A stretch of 64,000 nucleotides of DNA from DASRJW01 sp964567755. GTDB taxonomy: Bacteria; Krumholzibacteriota; Krumholzibacteriia; G020349025. The notes beneath the pieces were generated by a model. The model was not told the DNA's origin. It did not search any database and saw only the letters and a list, made by a program, of their open reading frames with translations. Positions 27,242 through 36,040 of the stretch are shown in pieces (positions within the stretch are counted from its first letter, which is position 1; each line of letters opens with the position of its first letter). The stretch is taken from NCBI GenBank assembly GCA_964567755.1, contig CAZMNW010000040.1:44741-108740 (forward strand), read 5' to 3'. Position numbers and translations under genes: made by a program.

Positions 27242-29077
27242 TCACTCCCACTCGATGGTGGCGGGCGGCTTGGTGGTGACGTCGATGGCAAGGCCGCTGA
27301 CCGCGTCGAAGCGCATGAGATCGCGCCGTAGATCGGCGATGCAGTCGTCGCCCGGCCAGGCGGGACGCGCGGTCATCGCGCGCTCGGAGAGCACGGGGCG
27401 CACGACCACGAGCTCGGTGCCTCTGCCGTCGAGACGCAGCGGAACCACGACGGTGGCACATTGCCAGATGATGCGCATCTGACCGTGGCGCTCGAGCGCG
27501 CGCATGACGATTTCGTCGAGCTCGCGCAGCAGATCGAGCCGACGGCGCGTCACGGTGGCAGGCACCAGCTCGACGTGTCGAGGGGCGCGGCCGCCGATCT
27601 CGAACAAGCAGCGATTGACGCCTTGCACCCGTTTTGTGAGTGAAGTCGCGAGCGCCATCAAGCGTTCCCAGCCCGGGTTTTCGCCGACCAATAACACCGG
27701 GTGCTCGTAGCTGCGGAGATCGGCCTTGACGCCCACTGAACGCACCGGCAGCGGCATGCCGCGGAGCCCGGTATCCCGCAACACACGATCGATTTCGGCC
27801 TGCAGTCGTAGCGCATCGTAATCAGCCGGCACCGTCGTGGCGGCGGCGACGCGAATGCCGAGACCCGGTCCCGGGAATGGATGGCGCTCGACGTTCGCCG
27901 GTTCCAAGCCCAGCGCGCGCCCGAGCTCGCGCACCTCCGGCTTGTAGAGATCCTTGAGCGGCTCCACAACCTTGCCCTGCGCGATCATTTGCTCGATGAT
28001 GGACACGCGGTTGTGGTGCGTCTTGATGACGTCGGAGCGTTTCGTGCCGCCGGTTTCGATGGTGTCCGGATAGATGGTGCCTTGGCCGAGGAGCGCATGC
28101 TCGAGCCCCAACTTCGCCGCCTCGCGCTCGAACACCTCGACAAAGGTGACGCCGATGGCGCGGCGCTTCGCTTCGGGATCGGTCAGCCCCTCGAGTGCGG
28201 CCAAGAACGAATCGGTGGCGTCGACGACGTGCAGGCTCTTTCCCAATCCGAGCGCGGTCAGATCCGCCGCCACGCGCCGGCTCTCGTCCTGGCGCATGAG
28301 GCCGTTGTCGATGTGGAGCAACTTCAAGCGTTCGCTGCCGATGGCGCGTTGGAAGAGCAATGCCGCCACAGTGGAATCGACGCCTCCCGAGGCGAGCAGC
28401 AGCACGTCGCGATTCCCGATCTCGGCGCGCGCGGTCGCGATGCGCTCTTCGATCTGCGTGCCGACCGACCAGTCGGCCGATGCACCGCAGATGCCAACGG
28501 CGAAGTTACGCAGGATGCGTGCTCCGCATGGTGTGTCGTCCACCTCGGGGTGGAACTGCACGCCGTATTGGCGCCGCGCTTCGCAGGCGATCGCGGCGTT
28601 GCGATGCATTTGCCCCTCTTCGGCGCCTCCCGTCGAGTAACCGAGCTCGACGAAGCCGCCGCCCAAATCCGTGACCGTGTCACCGTGGCTCATCCACACG
28701 GTTTCCTCCGCTGCGAGCCCGGCCAAGAGCGGCGAGCTACCGACGACATGCAGCGTGGCGGCACCGTACTCGCGCTTGGTGTGCTCGACCGAGCCGCCCG
28801 CGTGTTTCGCGATCTCCTGGTGCCCGAAGCAGAAGCCGAGCACGGGCAGGCCGAGGTCGAGCAGGCCTCGGCTCCAGCCGGCATCCTCGTCGTGTGCGCT
28901 CAGTGCGGGGCTGCCCGAAAGGATGATGCCCTTGTAATGACGGAATGTGTCGACCGGATCATCGGGATCGCGGATCTCCGCGTGCACGCCGAGGGACCGG
29001 ATCTTGGTGGCGATGAGATGGACGTATTGGCCGCCGAAGTCGAGAACGGCGATGGTGTCGTGCTGGGAGTGAGTCAC
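27242..29077 (-). CDS. guaA: GMP synthase (glutamine-hydrolysing), long form
   Basis: A 611-aa enzyme converting XMP to GMP with glutamine as nitrogen donor. Class I amidotransferase domain with Cys83 (GFCFGHQE) and His176/Glu178 (QFHPE); ATP pyrophosphatase loop SGGVDS (230-235); GQGTIYPD; HPFPGPGLG (399-407) and the C-terminal KPPATIEWE. About 204 residues follow HPFPGPGLG, against about 120 in E. coli GuaA, because of an extra segment like the insert of human GMPS (LPVRSVGVKADLRSYEHPV...). GTG start at 29077 overlaps the rlpA stop (GTGA), so the two genes are coupled. Confidence 0.95.
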   Translation of the reverse strand: MTHSQHDTIAVLDFGGQYVHLIATKIRSLGVHAEIRDPDDPVDTFRHYKGIILSGSPALSAHDEDAGWSRGLLDLGLPVLGFCFGHQEIAKHAGGSVEHTKREYGAATLHVVGSSPLLAGLAAEETVWMSHGDTVTDLGGGFVELGYSTGGAEEGQMHRNAAIACEARRQYGVQFHPEVDDTPCGARILRNFAVGICGASADWSVGTQIEERIATARAEIGNRDVLLLASGGVDSTVAALLFQRAIGSERLKLLHIDNGLMRQDESRRVAADLTALGLGKSLHVVDATDSFLAALEGLTDPEAKRRAIGVTFVEVFEREAAKLGLEHALLGQGTIYPDTIETGGTKRSDVIKTHHNRVSIIEQMIAQGKVVEPLKDLYKPEVRELGRALGLEPANVERHPFPGPGLGIRVAAATTVPADYDALRLQAEIDRVLRDTGLRGMPLPVRSVGVKADLRSYEHPVLLVGENPGWERLMALATSLTKRVQGVNRCLFEIGGRAPRHVELVPATVTRRRLDLLRELDEIVMRALERHGQMRIIWQCATVVVPLRLDGRGTELVVVRPVLSERAMTARPAWPGDDCIADLRRDLMRFDAVSGLAIDVTTKPPATIEWE

Positions 29078-29808
29078 TGGCGTTTGCGCACGAATCCTTT
29101 CATTCCAGAAGCGGCGATTTCATGCAACGCTTGTGCGGCTGCGGCGCTGCTCTCGAATGGGCCGGCAACCACGTGATAGAGAACCCCGTCGTACTCCACT
29201 TGCAAGGCCACGCCCAAGGGCCCGGCAGTTTGCATCATCTCGTTGGCATGGCGGCCTTCGCGAAAGGCGCCGAGCTGAATGGTCCACTGCGGTGCGGTTG
29301 GCTCCGTCTCGAGAGCCGGTGCCGCATCCTCGTCGCTGCCGGATGTCGAGACCGACTGTGTCGAGGGGTCGAGCGGCTCGCCCGGCGGTGGCGCCACGGC
29401 GGAGATGCGCACCTGCGTCACGCCGTCCTGGCGGAACCCCAGAACTTCCGCGGCTGCTTGGCTCATGTCGATGATCCGACCGTGGACGAAGGGTCCGCGG
29501 TCGTTGATGCGGACGATCATGTGACGATCGTTGTCGAGGTTGTGGACACGGACCAGGCTGCCGAGAGGCAAGGTGCGATGCGCGGCGGTCAGATTCTTCG
29601 GATCGTAGGTCTCCCCCGAAGCGGTCGGTCGACCGGCGAACCCAGGCCCGTACCATGAAGCCGTGCCCGTTTCGGCCCACGCTGCAATCTCGGTCTGTGC
29701 CACGACCTGAATCGGCAGCGACCCGAGAGCAACGAACCACACCGACACCATGAAGCGCCGGACAATCATGGCAAAGACATTGCCAATGAATGCGTTAACC
29801 ATCACCAT
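29074..29808 (-). CDS. rlpA: RlpA-like septal lytic transglycosylase with SPOR domain
   Basis: A secreted double-psi-beta-barrel protein of about 244 aa. The signal segment is FMVSVWFVALGSLPIQVVAQ; the barrel has GTASWYGPGFAGRPTASGE, NLTAAHRTLPLGS, VRVHNLDNDRHMIVRINDRGPF and HGRIIDMSQAAA, including the Asp and His residues of active RlpA. The last 75 residues are a SPOR domain (WTIQLGAFREGRHA...YHVVAGPFES) that binds denuded glycan at the division site. The exact start is unclear: ATG 29808, 29802 and 29769 are in frame and none has a good ribosome site. It is coupled to guaA. Confidence 0.88.
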   Translation of the reverse strand: MVMVNAFIGNVFAMIVRRFMVSVWFVALGSLPIQVVAQTEIAAWAETGTASWYGPGFAGRPTASGETYDPKNLTAAHRTLPLGSLVRVHNLDNDRHMIVRINDRGPFVHGRIIDMSQAAAEVLGFRQDGVTQVRISAVAPPPGEPLDPSTQSVSTSGSDEDAAPALETEPTAPQWTIQLGAFREGRHANEMMQTAGPLGVALQVEYDGVLYHVVAGPFESSAAAAQALHEIAASGMKGFVRKRQ

Positions 29809-30191
29809 GCGACCGCGGAGCCGGGCGGGAAACGATGGCGGTGCCGTAGGGCGCAACTCGGTGCTCCAGACATTTGAACCAGGATGGTGTCAGGTTGATG
29901 ATGGCCTCGGATCCTTGATACTTCGACCCGGGGCGACTTGGCAACCGTTCATTCGTCTGGATTCGAGAGGGGACGGTTCCGTGGCCGTACCGCGTCGGCG
30001 CCGTCTACGCGACCTCGCATCCGCGAGGGTTGGCGGCGCGGGGAAATGCCCCCACACGATGCGCCACGCACTGTGTGCCTTCGCCGCCAGAGAGTCTCTT
30101 GCTCGAGCGGGCTCCCGATGAGAGAGGCACACCGCCTCATCAGAAGAGCTTCGCTTCGTCAAAAGGCGGGCGAATCGGTAGAATCATCGCT
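29809..30191. other. Intergenic gap (about 380 bp), divergent
   Basis: Between rlpA and the Gfo/Idh oxidoreductase, on opposite strands, so it holds both promoters. No convincing ORF, RNA or repeat was seen. The size depends on which rlpA start is used. Confidence 0.5.
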
Positions 30192-31193
30192 ATGGTGGGT
30201 GTCGGTGTCATCGGACTCGGTGTGCATGGGCTGCGCTACGTGCGCCATGTGGCGCGCGATGTGCCGGGCATGCGCCTGGTGGCAGTGTGCCGGCGAGACC
30301 CGCTCCACGCCGAACGCGTCGGCCGCGAGTGGGGCGTGCCGCACTTCACCAACCCAGAAGAACTGCTCGAACATCCGGAGGTGAAGGCGGTCGTCATCGT
30401 GACGCCGCCGCCGACGCACCTTTCCCTCGCGACGCTCGCCCTCGAACGCAGCAAGCCCGTGCTGCTGGAGAAACCCCTCACGCAAGTGCTCGACGAAGCC
30501 TTCGAGCTCGAACGCATCGTGCAGGAAACCGGGACGCCACTGCTGCTGGCGCAGACGCTGCGTTACAACGCAGCCTTGCGTCTCGCGCGCGACCAACTCG
30601 AGCGCATCGGTCCGGTGCGGTCGCTCACTGCTTCGCAGCGTTTGCCGCGCACCGATCTCGCCTGGCAGAACACCGAGACGACACACCCACTGGGTTCCAT
30701 TCTCAACACCGGCGTGCATCTCTACGATCTTGTGCGCTGGATGCTGGGCGCCGAGTTCGAGCGCGTCTACTGTCATGCCCATCGCGTCGAGAACCCGTTT
30801 CACGAGGACATGTTCAAAGTACAGGCGACGCTGCGCGATCGCGACACGCTGGTGGCGCTCGAGGTGGCCAAGTGTACGCAATCGCGGTCGGCGAACTTGG
30901 AAATCGTCGGCGAGCACGGGCAGCTTTGGGTGGACTATCAGATGGATCAGGTGGTGCACGTCGAAGGTGCGCAGCGCACCGTGCTGCGCCAAGCCCAGCC
31001 CGAACTGACGTTGCCGCCGCTGCTCGCGGACTTCGCGCATTGCATCGCCAATTTCGAGTCGATGCCGATCACCGTGCGCGATGGCCTGCGCACGCTCGAA
31101 ATCGTCGAAGCCTGCTATCGTTCGCTGGCGGAGAGTCGCCCCGAGTTCGTTTCACGCCCGCATCGCCTCAACACACCGCGCGCGGAGCCGTGA
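30192..31193 (+). CDS. Gfo/Idh/MocA family oxidoreductase
   Basis: A 333-aa NAD(P)-dependent sugar dehydrogenase. The Rossmann motif GVGVIGLGVHGLRYVRH opens the protein at the ATG 30192; the conserved EKPL is near residue 95, and a central TGVHLYDLVRWM places the usual catalytic histidine. A longer in-frame extension upstream to 30030 lacks family similarity. Not part of the iol operon; substrate unknown. The DUF502 gene follows after about 113 bp on the same strand. Confidence 0.9.
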   Translation: MVGVGVIGLGVHGLRYVRHVARDVPGMRLVAVCRRDPLHAERVGREWGVPHFTNPEELLEHPEVKAVVIVTPPPTHLSLATLALERSKPVLLEKPLTQVLDEAFELERIVQETGTPLLLAQTLRYNAALRLARDQLERIGPVRSLTASQRLPRTDLAWQNTETTHPLGSILNTGVHLYDLVRWMLGAEFERVYCHAHRVENPFHEDMFKVQATLRDRDTLVALEVAKCTQSRSANLEIVGEHGQLWVDYQMDQVVHVEGAQRTVLRQAQPELTLPPLLADFAHCIANFESMPITVRDGLRTLEIVEACYRSLAESRPEFVSRPHRLNTPRAEP

Positions 31194-31306
31194 CACGCGC
31201 GGGGCGTGTCTCACGATCTTGCGCTGGCACCAGCACCGACACCGATGGCAAGCCGAGGGCGCGCGCTGTAGGAGCACGGCCACAACCATGAAAGAGGGAC
31301 GTGACA

Positions 31307-31897
31307 ATGAGCAAGTTGCGTGAATCCATCAAGTCGACACTGCTGGGTGGGGTCTTGTTCCTGATTCCGGCGGTAGTGCTGATCCTTGTCGTGCAGAAGG
31401 CAATGCAGTTCGCTCGTCACCTCTCGGGACCCGCCGCGCGCGCCGTCATGAGCGGGAACGTGCATCATCCTTTCGTTGCGACCCTGGTGGCGATTCTGCT
31501 GCTCGTGATTTTGTGTCTCGTCGCCGGCCTCGTCGCGCGCACGCGCACCGGCAAGCGCAGCACGAAGTGGCTGGAGGATGTCATTCTTGGCAACTTCCCA
31601 GGTTATCAAATGGTGAAGAGCATGACCCAAAGCCTGATCTCGGTCGACGAGTCGCGCGACGTGACCGTGGCGCTCGCGCGTATCGAGGATGCGTGGCAGC
31701 TCGCCTACGTTCTCGAGGAGCACGACAACGGCTTGCTCACGGTGTTCGTGCCGCAGGCACCCTCGCCGATGTCCGGGTCGGTCTATTACCTCGAAGCGAG
31801 CCGCGTCAAACGCCTCGATGTTTCCGTCGCCCGCGCCGGGATGTGCGTCAAACGCCTGGGGCTCGGTTCGAAGGAACTGCTCCGAGGCAAGTGGTAG
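31307..31897 (+). CDS. DUF502 family membrane protein
   Basis: A 196-aa protein of the DUF502 family, with two N-terminal membrane helices (about residues 14-32 and 55-78) and a cytosolic or periplasmic C-terminal domain. The family-typical segment NFPGYQMVKSMTQSL and the ending VKRLGLGS are seen. ATG 31307 has AGAGGG eight bases upstream; a GTG six bases earlier is less likely. Function unknown. Its 3' end converges with the Spy-like gene after 78 bp. Confidence 0.85.
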   Translation: MSKLRESIKSTLLGGVLFLIPAVVLILVVQKAMQFARHLSGPAARAVMSGNVHHPFVATLVAILLLVILCLVAGLVARTRTGKRSTKWLEDVILGNFPGYQMVKSMTQSLISVDESRDVTVALARIEDAWQLAYVLEEHDNGLLTVFVPQAPSPMSGSVYYLEASRVKRLDVSVARAGMCVKRLGLGSKELLRGKW

Positions 31898-31975
31898 GCG
31901 GTCAATCGAGCCGCGGATTCGACGCGCGCATTCGTGTCGACGGCCCCAGGTGTCTCGGTGCAGCGGCCCGCCGCG

Positions 31976-32590
31976 TCAGAGCGATTCGTCTTCTTCGAAC
32001 GACACGTCCCCATCCAGACCCCAGACGCCCGGATGTGCCTGACCCATCCGGCCGGGAACTCTCTGGCGCATGCGGCGCTCCCGGACGCGGTCGCGCAGCA
32101 TGTCCTTCAGCTCACCGCGTTGCTTTGGCGTCAGTACGTCGCGGATCTGCATGCGCAGATCGAACGTCGCCGCTTGCAAGGCGGAGCGTGCCTCCAGCAT
32201 TTGCTCGTGCGCTTGGCGCAAGGCATCGGCCGGCGCATTCTCCTGCGCCATGAGATCCTGCAGATCGATCCGGGCTTCCATCAGCGTTTGTGCCTTCGGC
32301 ATGAGCTGCCCTGGCGCACTCTTCCGAATCGCCTTGAGGCGCGTCACTTGGTCGGCCTTGAGATCGAGTTTCTCGGCGGCATCCAGGATGCCGAGCCCAA
32401 AGTTCGGGAGCATGCCCAACCCATGGGCGCCCCGGCCATGCCCGCGCCCCATCGGGCGCGGTTGGGCCCCGGCGGTGTCGACGAAGCCGATCGCGAGCGC
32501 GATCAGCAGCGCGCAGAGGAGCGCGAGGCCCAAGAGAATTCGGTGTAGATTCGGGTGCGCAGGCGGTGGGGAAACGTGTGTTGGTTTCAT
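31976..32590 (-). CDS. Spy/CpxP-like periplasmic protein
   Basis: A 204-aa exported or membrane-anchored protein. A hydrophobic segment (about 17-42) is followed by a Gly/Arg/His-rich linker and a long helical LTxxQ-type region with LDLKADQVTRLKAIR and VLTPKQRGELKDML, the duplicated LxLTxxQ-like pattern of Spy, CpxP and periplasmic metal-sensor proteins. Start ATG 32590 has AAAGGA seven bases upstream. It is the last gene of the sigma/anti-sigma cassette, 50 bp after its paralogue-like neighbour. Probably a stress- or metal-responsive chaperone or sensor. Confidence 0.8.
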   Translation of the reverse strand: MKPTHVSPPPAHPNLHRILLGLALLCALLIALAIGFVDTAGAQPRPMGRGHGRGAHGLGMLPNFGLGILDAAEKLDLKADQVTRLKAIRKSAPGQLMPKAQTLMEARIDLQDLMAQENAPADALRQAHEQMLEARSALQAATFDLRMQIRDVLTPKQRGELKDMLRDRVRERRMRQRVPGRMGQAHPGVWGLDGDVSFEEDESL

Positions 32591-32640
32591 GGTGAATCCT
32601 TTCATGTGCAACGAGATCATAGCCTTGTTCGCCCGCAGGT

Positions 32641-33141
32641 TCATTCCGTGTCGGACGGTCTGCGGTCCTCGCGTGAACGGAATCGAGTTTGTTCGAAAGT
32701 CCAGCGTACGTAGCGCTCGCGTTGGTCCGGTCTCAAGACGGCGAGTTCTGCCAGCATCGCTTCGGCGCTCAGGCTGTCGAGGCGAGCTTGCGCCCGAGAT
32801 ACCTGGGCGCGCGCCGCGCGGGCGGTGGCCACGTCGCCTTGGCGCAATGTGTCGCGAAAGTCGCTGCGGGCGCGGGCAAGCTGCCGGCGCGCCGCCTGCA
32901 ACTCGGGCCTGGCGATGCCCAGGCGATTTTGCATCGAGGCTCTCTGGCTCGGATCGAGACGGAGAGCTCTGCCCAAACGCGCGGCCCGCTGTCCGTGCCA
33001 TCGGGGAGAGAAGCCTGCGGGGGGCTCCGTGTTGCGATTGCCGCTCGGCGCTTCACGCGCGCCGACCACAGCCAGCGACACGAGAGTCGTGTTGAGCGCG
33101 AGTGAGAAGATGAGCAGGAGTCTTTCGAAGCGTGGTCTCAC
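32641..33141 (-). CDS. Periplasmic heavy-metal sensor-like (Spy/CnrX-like) protein
   Basis: A 166-aa protein with an uncleaved signal anchor (about 8-28) and a long helical periplasmic part: LRLDPSQRASMQNR, then paired helices with many Arg/Ala/Leu/Gln and a second VLRPDQRERYVRW, the two-repeat layout of the CnrX/ZraP/Spy-like group. GTG start at 33141, with GGGAGAA six bases upstream. It lies 30 bp downstream of the anti-sigma gene and is very likely co-transcribed. By analogy to CnrYXH it could sense a metal and release the anti-sigma factor, but metal ligands are not obvious. Confidence 0.75.
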   Translation of the reverse strand: MRPRFERLLLIFSLALNTTLVSLAVVGAREAPSGNRNTEPPAGFSPRWHGQRAARLGRALRLDPSQRASMQNRLGIARPELQAARRQLARARSDFRDTLRQGDVATARAARAQVSRAQARLDSLSAEAMLAELAVLRPDQRERYVRWTFEQTRFRSREDRRPSDTE

Positions 33142-33171
33142 ACCGTTCTCCCTGCGCGTCTCGGTTCGGGT

Positions 33172-33732
33172 TTAGTCGTGCGCATCGGTCGAGTCGCCTT
33201 CGCGTGATGGGGGATCGTCCCCGAACGCATCACTGCGCTCGCGCGTATCCTCTGCGCCGGCATCGAAGCCAGCGGCGAAACTTTCTGCGTACAGGTCGGC
33301 AAGGCCCGCGGCTGTTTCATCTACCAGGCTCGATTCGGCGTAGGAAAAGGCGCTGCTGCCGTTGCCATCGACGCGCGGCAGCCAAATGCCCAAGCAGATT
33401 CCAGCGATGCACGTGGCCCAGGCGGCTGCAACTCTTGGCTGGGTGAAAACGCTCACCACACGCGACCAGTCGGCCAGCGCCAGGGGGACTCGGGGCCGCC
33501 AACTCGGGGAGTCCAACTTGGATTCGACCGCGGTCCAGAGCCGGACCGCGTCGGCTGGATGACGGGCCTCGACGCGACCCAGAGCGGTCAAAAGCCCCGT
33601 GATGCGTTGCAACTCATTGACCGTCAACGTGCAACGGTCGCAGCCCAAGACGTGATGGGCGGCGCCTGCATCTTCCAGACGGCCGTCGGCGATCTTCGCC
33701 AGGCGCTCGAGTTCGGGGCAGGTGTCGCTCAC
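33172..33732 (-). CDS. Putative anti-sigma factor (zinc-finger type)
   Basis: A 186-aa membrane protein. The cytosolic N-terminal part contains H27-x3-C31-x2-C34 (HHVLGCDRC), the ZAS-type zinc motif of anti-sigma factors, and one transmembrane helix at about 101-119; the C-terminal tail is periplasmic and acidic. GTG start at 33732 with GGGAGAGAAC just upstream gives this protein; the longer frame to 33993 reads through the sigma-factor gene. It follows the sigma gene after 73 bp, the standard order of an ECF sigma/anti-sigma pair. Confidence 0.82.
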   Translation of the reverse strand: MSDTCPELERLAKIADGRLEDAGAAHHVLGCDRCTLTVNELQRITGLLTALGRVEARHPADAVRLWTAVESKLDSPSWRPRVPLALADWSRVVSVFTQPRVAAAWATCIAGICLGIWLPRVDGNGSSAFSYAESSLVDETAAGLADLYAESFAAGFDAGAEDTRERSDAFGDDPPSREGDSTDAHD

Positions 33733-33805
33733 GTTCTCTCCCGTCGCTGCATCACACAATCCATGAGACTGAGTTTTCCGTCGCTCGCGCCGGTGGTAGT
33801 GCCGT

Positions 33806-34402
33806 TCAACGTTCCAGATCCTGGCTGGCGAGCAACGTGCGCAGCGTCCGCGTCGCGCGTGCGAGCAAGGATTCCGCGGCTCGGGTGCGGATCCCGAGCG
33901 CAGAAGCGATGTCGGCCACGGGCATCTCCTCGTAGAAACGCAGGAGCACCGCCATTCGCTGCCGGGCAGGCAAGCGCGCGAGCGCTGCGGCAAGGGCCCG
34001 GCGAATCTCCTCGTCGCGCAACGGACTCTCCGGATCGAACGCGCTGCTCGCGGGGAGCGAGGCGAAGATCTCCTCGGGTCGCGTGGCGGGTTCGCCGAGG
34101 ACGAGCGAGATCAGTTTCCGGCGCCGCAGTTCCTGACGCGCCAGATTGCCGGCGATGCGGAAGAGCCAGGCGGGGAAACGCCCCGAGGGCCGGTAACGAT
34201 CGGCCGCGCGATAGACGCGCACGAAGGTTTCCTGGGTGAGATCTTCAGCGTCACGCGTCGAACCGAGCGTGCGTTGCAGGAACGCGCGCACGCGCGGACC
34301 CCAGCGCTCGAGCAAGACGCGCAACGCATCGCGATCGCCGCGGCCGATGGCTGCGACGACGGCGTCGTCGTCCAGCCCGTCGAGGTCCGAACCCAGTTCC
34401 AC
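33806..34402 (-). CDS. ECF-type RNA polymerase sigma factor
   Basis: A 198-aa sigma-70 family factor of the extracytoplasmic-function type. Region 2 is seen as AEDLTQETFVRVYRAADRY with the RLPAWLFRIAGNLARQ-like helix, and region 4 as ALARLPARQRMAVLLRFYEEMPVADIASALGIRTRAAESLLARATRTLR with the HTH. It is the first gene of a four-gene unit with an anti-sigma factor and two Spy-like periplasmic proteins. Such groups usually respond to envelope or metal stress and autoregulate. No consensus ECF -35 (GGAAC) was found in the 78 bp upstream. Confidence 0.93.
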   Translation of the reverse strand: MELGSDLDGLDDDAVVAAIGRGDRDALRVLLERWGPRVRAFLQRTLGSTRDAEDLTQETFVRVYRAADRYRPSGRFPAWLFRIAGNLARQELRRRKLISLVLGEPATRPEEIFASLPASSAFDPESPLRDEEIRRALAAALARLPARQRMAVLLRFYEEMPVADIASALGIRTRAAESLLARATRTLRTLLASQDLER

Positions 34403-34480
34403 GGGGCCAGGCTACTCGGCGCTCGTGCGTGCGATCCAGTGGAAGGACGGTGGTCAGCCGCGGAAAGACCACGAACTGCG

Positions 34481-35689
34481 TCAGCGCACCGGGACCTGGC
34501 GTGGCTCGAGGCCGAGCTCGGCGGCTGCGGCTCTCCACACTGGCAGCGAGCGCTCGATGACACCGTGATCGACGGCGTAGGAGATGCGGAAGTAGCCCGG
34601 GGTGCCGAAGCCTGTGCCCGGAACGGTGAGGATGTGGTGTTTCTGCAGGTGTCGCACCAGGTCGATGTCGTTGTCGAGGGGTGACTTCGGGAAGAGATAG
34701 AACGCGCCCTCGGGTTTGATCATCTCGAAGCCGCATTGCGTGAGCTCCTGATACAAGACATCGCGGTTCTGTCGATAGAACTCCACGTCGACAGTCGCGC
34801 CCAGGATGCTCATCACCACGCGCTGCATGAGAGCAGGGGCGTTGACGAATCCCAGCGTGCGGTTCGCGAAGGCCATGCCATCGACGAGATCGGCGACGTC
34901 AGCGGCGGTCGGCGACACGGCAATGTGGCCGATCCGTTCGCCCGCCAACCCCAAGTCCTTGGAATGCGACGTGCACAAGATCGTGTTGTCGTAATAGGTG
35001 GCCACGATCGGCACGTCGACGTCGTCGTAGACCACGGCGCGATAAGGCTCGTCGGTGATGATGTAGATCGTGCCGCCGAGCTGTTTCTGCTTGCGCTCCA
35101 AGAGCCGCGCCAAACCCTCGATGGAGCCGTGGCCGTAGACGCGACCCGTTGGATTATTGGGGTTGTTGACAACAATCGCGCGGGTCTTCGGGCCGATGGC
35201 GGCTTCGATGGCGGCGAGATCGAGGTCGAAGTCGCTCGCCGTCGGCACGATGCGCGCCACGCCACCATGATTGTCGACATAGAAGCGGTACTCGGCGAAA
35301 TACGGTGCGAGCAGCACCACCTCGTCACCTGGGTCGAGAACGGTCTTGAGCGTGACGTTCATCGCGCCGGCCGCACCGACGGTCATGACGATGTGGTCGG
35401 GCGTGTACTCGAGCCCGCTCTCCAGACCATGGCGATCGGCCACGGCGAGGCGTACTTCGCGGTAACCGACGTTCTCCATGTACTGGTGCATGCCCGGGTG
35501 GCGGTCGGCGACCACATCCTCCAGCGCCTCGAAAAACTCGTCTGGAGGCTCGAGAATGGGGTTGCCGAGGGAGAAGTCGAAGACGTTGGCGGCACCCACC
35601 CGGGCCTTGAGCACGCGGCCTTCCTCGAACATACGCCGGATCCAAGACGCCTCGGAGATCTGCTGTTTGACCTTGCGGGAGATCGGCAT
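34481..35689 (-). CDS. PLP-dependent aminotransferase (class I/II)
   Basis: A 402-aa fold-type I aminotransferase. PLP-site motifs: the aromatic/cofactor region VGAAGAMN, NNPNNPTGRVY, DEPYRAVVYDD and the lysine in TSHSKDLGLAGERIG; the arginine that binds the alpha-carboxylate is in GYFRISYAV. The start ATG 35689 follows GAGGACCC. Overall layout is that of aspartate/alanine aminotransferases of archaeal type. No neighbour suggests a substrate; the upstream MoxR operon is divergent. Confidence 0.9.
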   Translation of the reverse strand: MPISRKVKQQISEASWIRRMFEEGRVLKARVGAANVFDFSLGNPILEPPDEFFEALEDVVADRHPGMHQYMENVGYREVRLAVADRHGLESGLEYTPDHIVMTVGAAGAMNVTLKTVLDPGDEVVLLAPYFAEYRFYVDNHGGVARIVPTASDFDLDLAAIEAAIGPKTRAIVVNNPNNPTGRVYGHGSIEGLARLLERKQKQLGGTIYIITDEPYRAVVYDDVDVPIVATYYDNTILCTSHSKDLGLAGERIGHIAVSPTAADVADLVDGMAFANRTLGFVNAPALMQRVVMSILGATVDVEFYRQNRDVLYQELTQCGFEMIKPEGAFYLFPKSPLDNDIDLVRHLQKHHILTVPGTGFGTPGYFRISYAVDHGVIERSLPVWRAAAAELGLEPRQVPVR

Positions 35690-36040
35690 CCGGGTCCTCG
35701 CGCTGCGGTGTCTGGGTAGCCGGAGAACAAGATCCGGCATCCGGGCCGGTCTTGTCCAGGGGATGAAGGCGGGTCGGCACGGTCGGGACCGGCCCTTGCG
35801 GCGGCGGCGCATCGCGCGGACGCGCGGCAGCCGCGACTGCCGCCACGGCGGTTCCCCGAAGACGACGTTGCAGGTGTCGCGGCCGGCCACTACTCTGGTC
35901 CGGTCCGCCCGACCGGGCGGGAACGCCCCCGTCGCGGGGCGTGTACCTCTGAAAGCTCCGGACTCCGGCGCGCGCGCCCGGGTTCGCGTGCAGCTCGCGC
36001 GCTCGAAGTGTCGCGACATCGCGTCGCCAGGAGGTGGTGC
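35690..36040. other. Intergenic gap (351 bp), divergent, with two GC hairpins
   Basis: Between the aminotransferase and the MoxR gene, which point away from each other. It contains the MoxR leader with two adjacent perfect inverted repeats, but no gene that can be supported. Confidence 0.6.
35905..35942. repeat. Two adjacent GC-rich inverted repeats in the MoxR leader
   Basis: CCGCCC (35905-35910) pairs with GGGCGG (35915-35920) over a 4-nt loop, and ACGCCCC (35923-35929) pairs with GGGGCGT (35936-35942) over a 6-nt loop. Both are perfect and neither has a T-run, so they are not classical terminators. They could be a structured 5' leader or chance in GC-rich DNA. Confidence 0.5.

Noticed and set aside
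27881..29176. Long ORF on the plus strand opposite guaA
   Set aside because: Shadow of guaA; composition lacks coding motifs.
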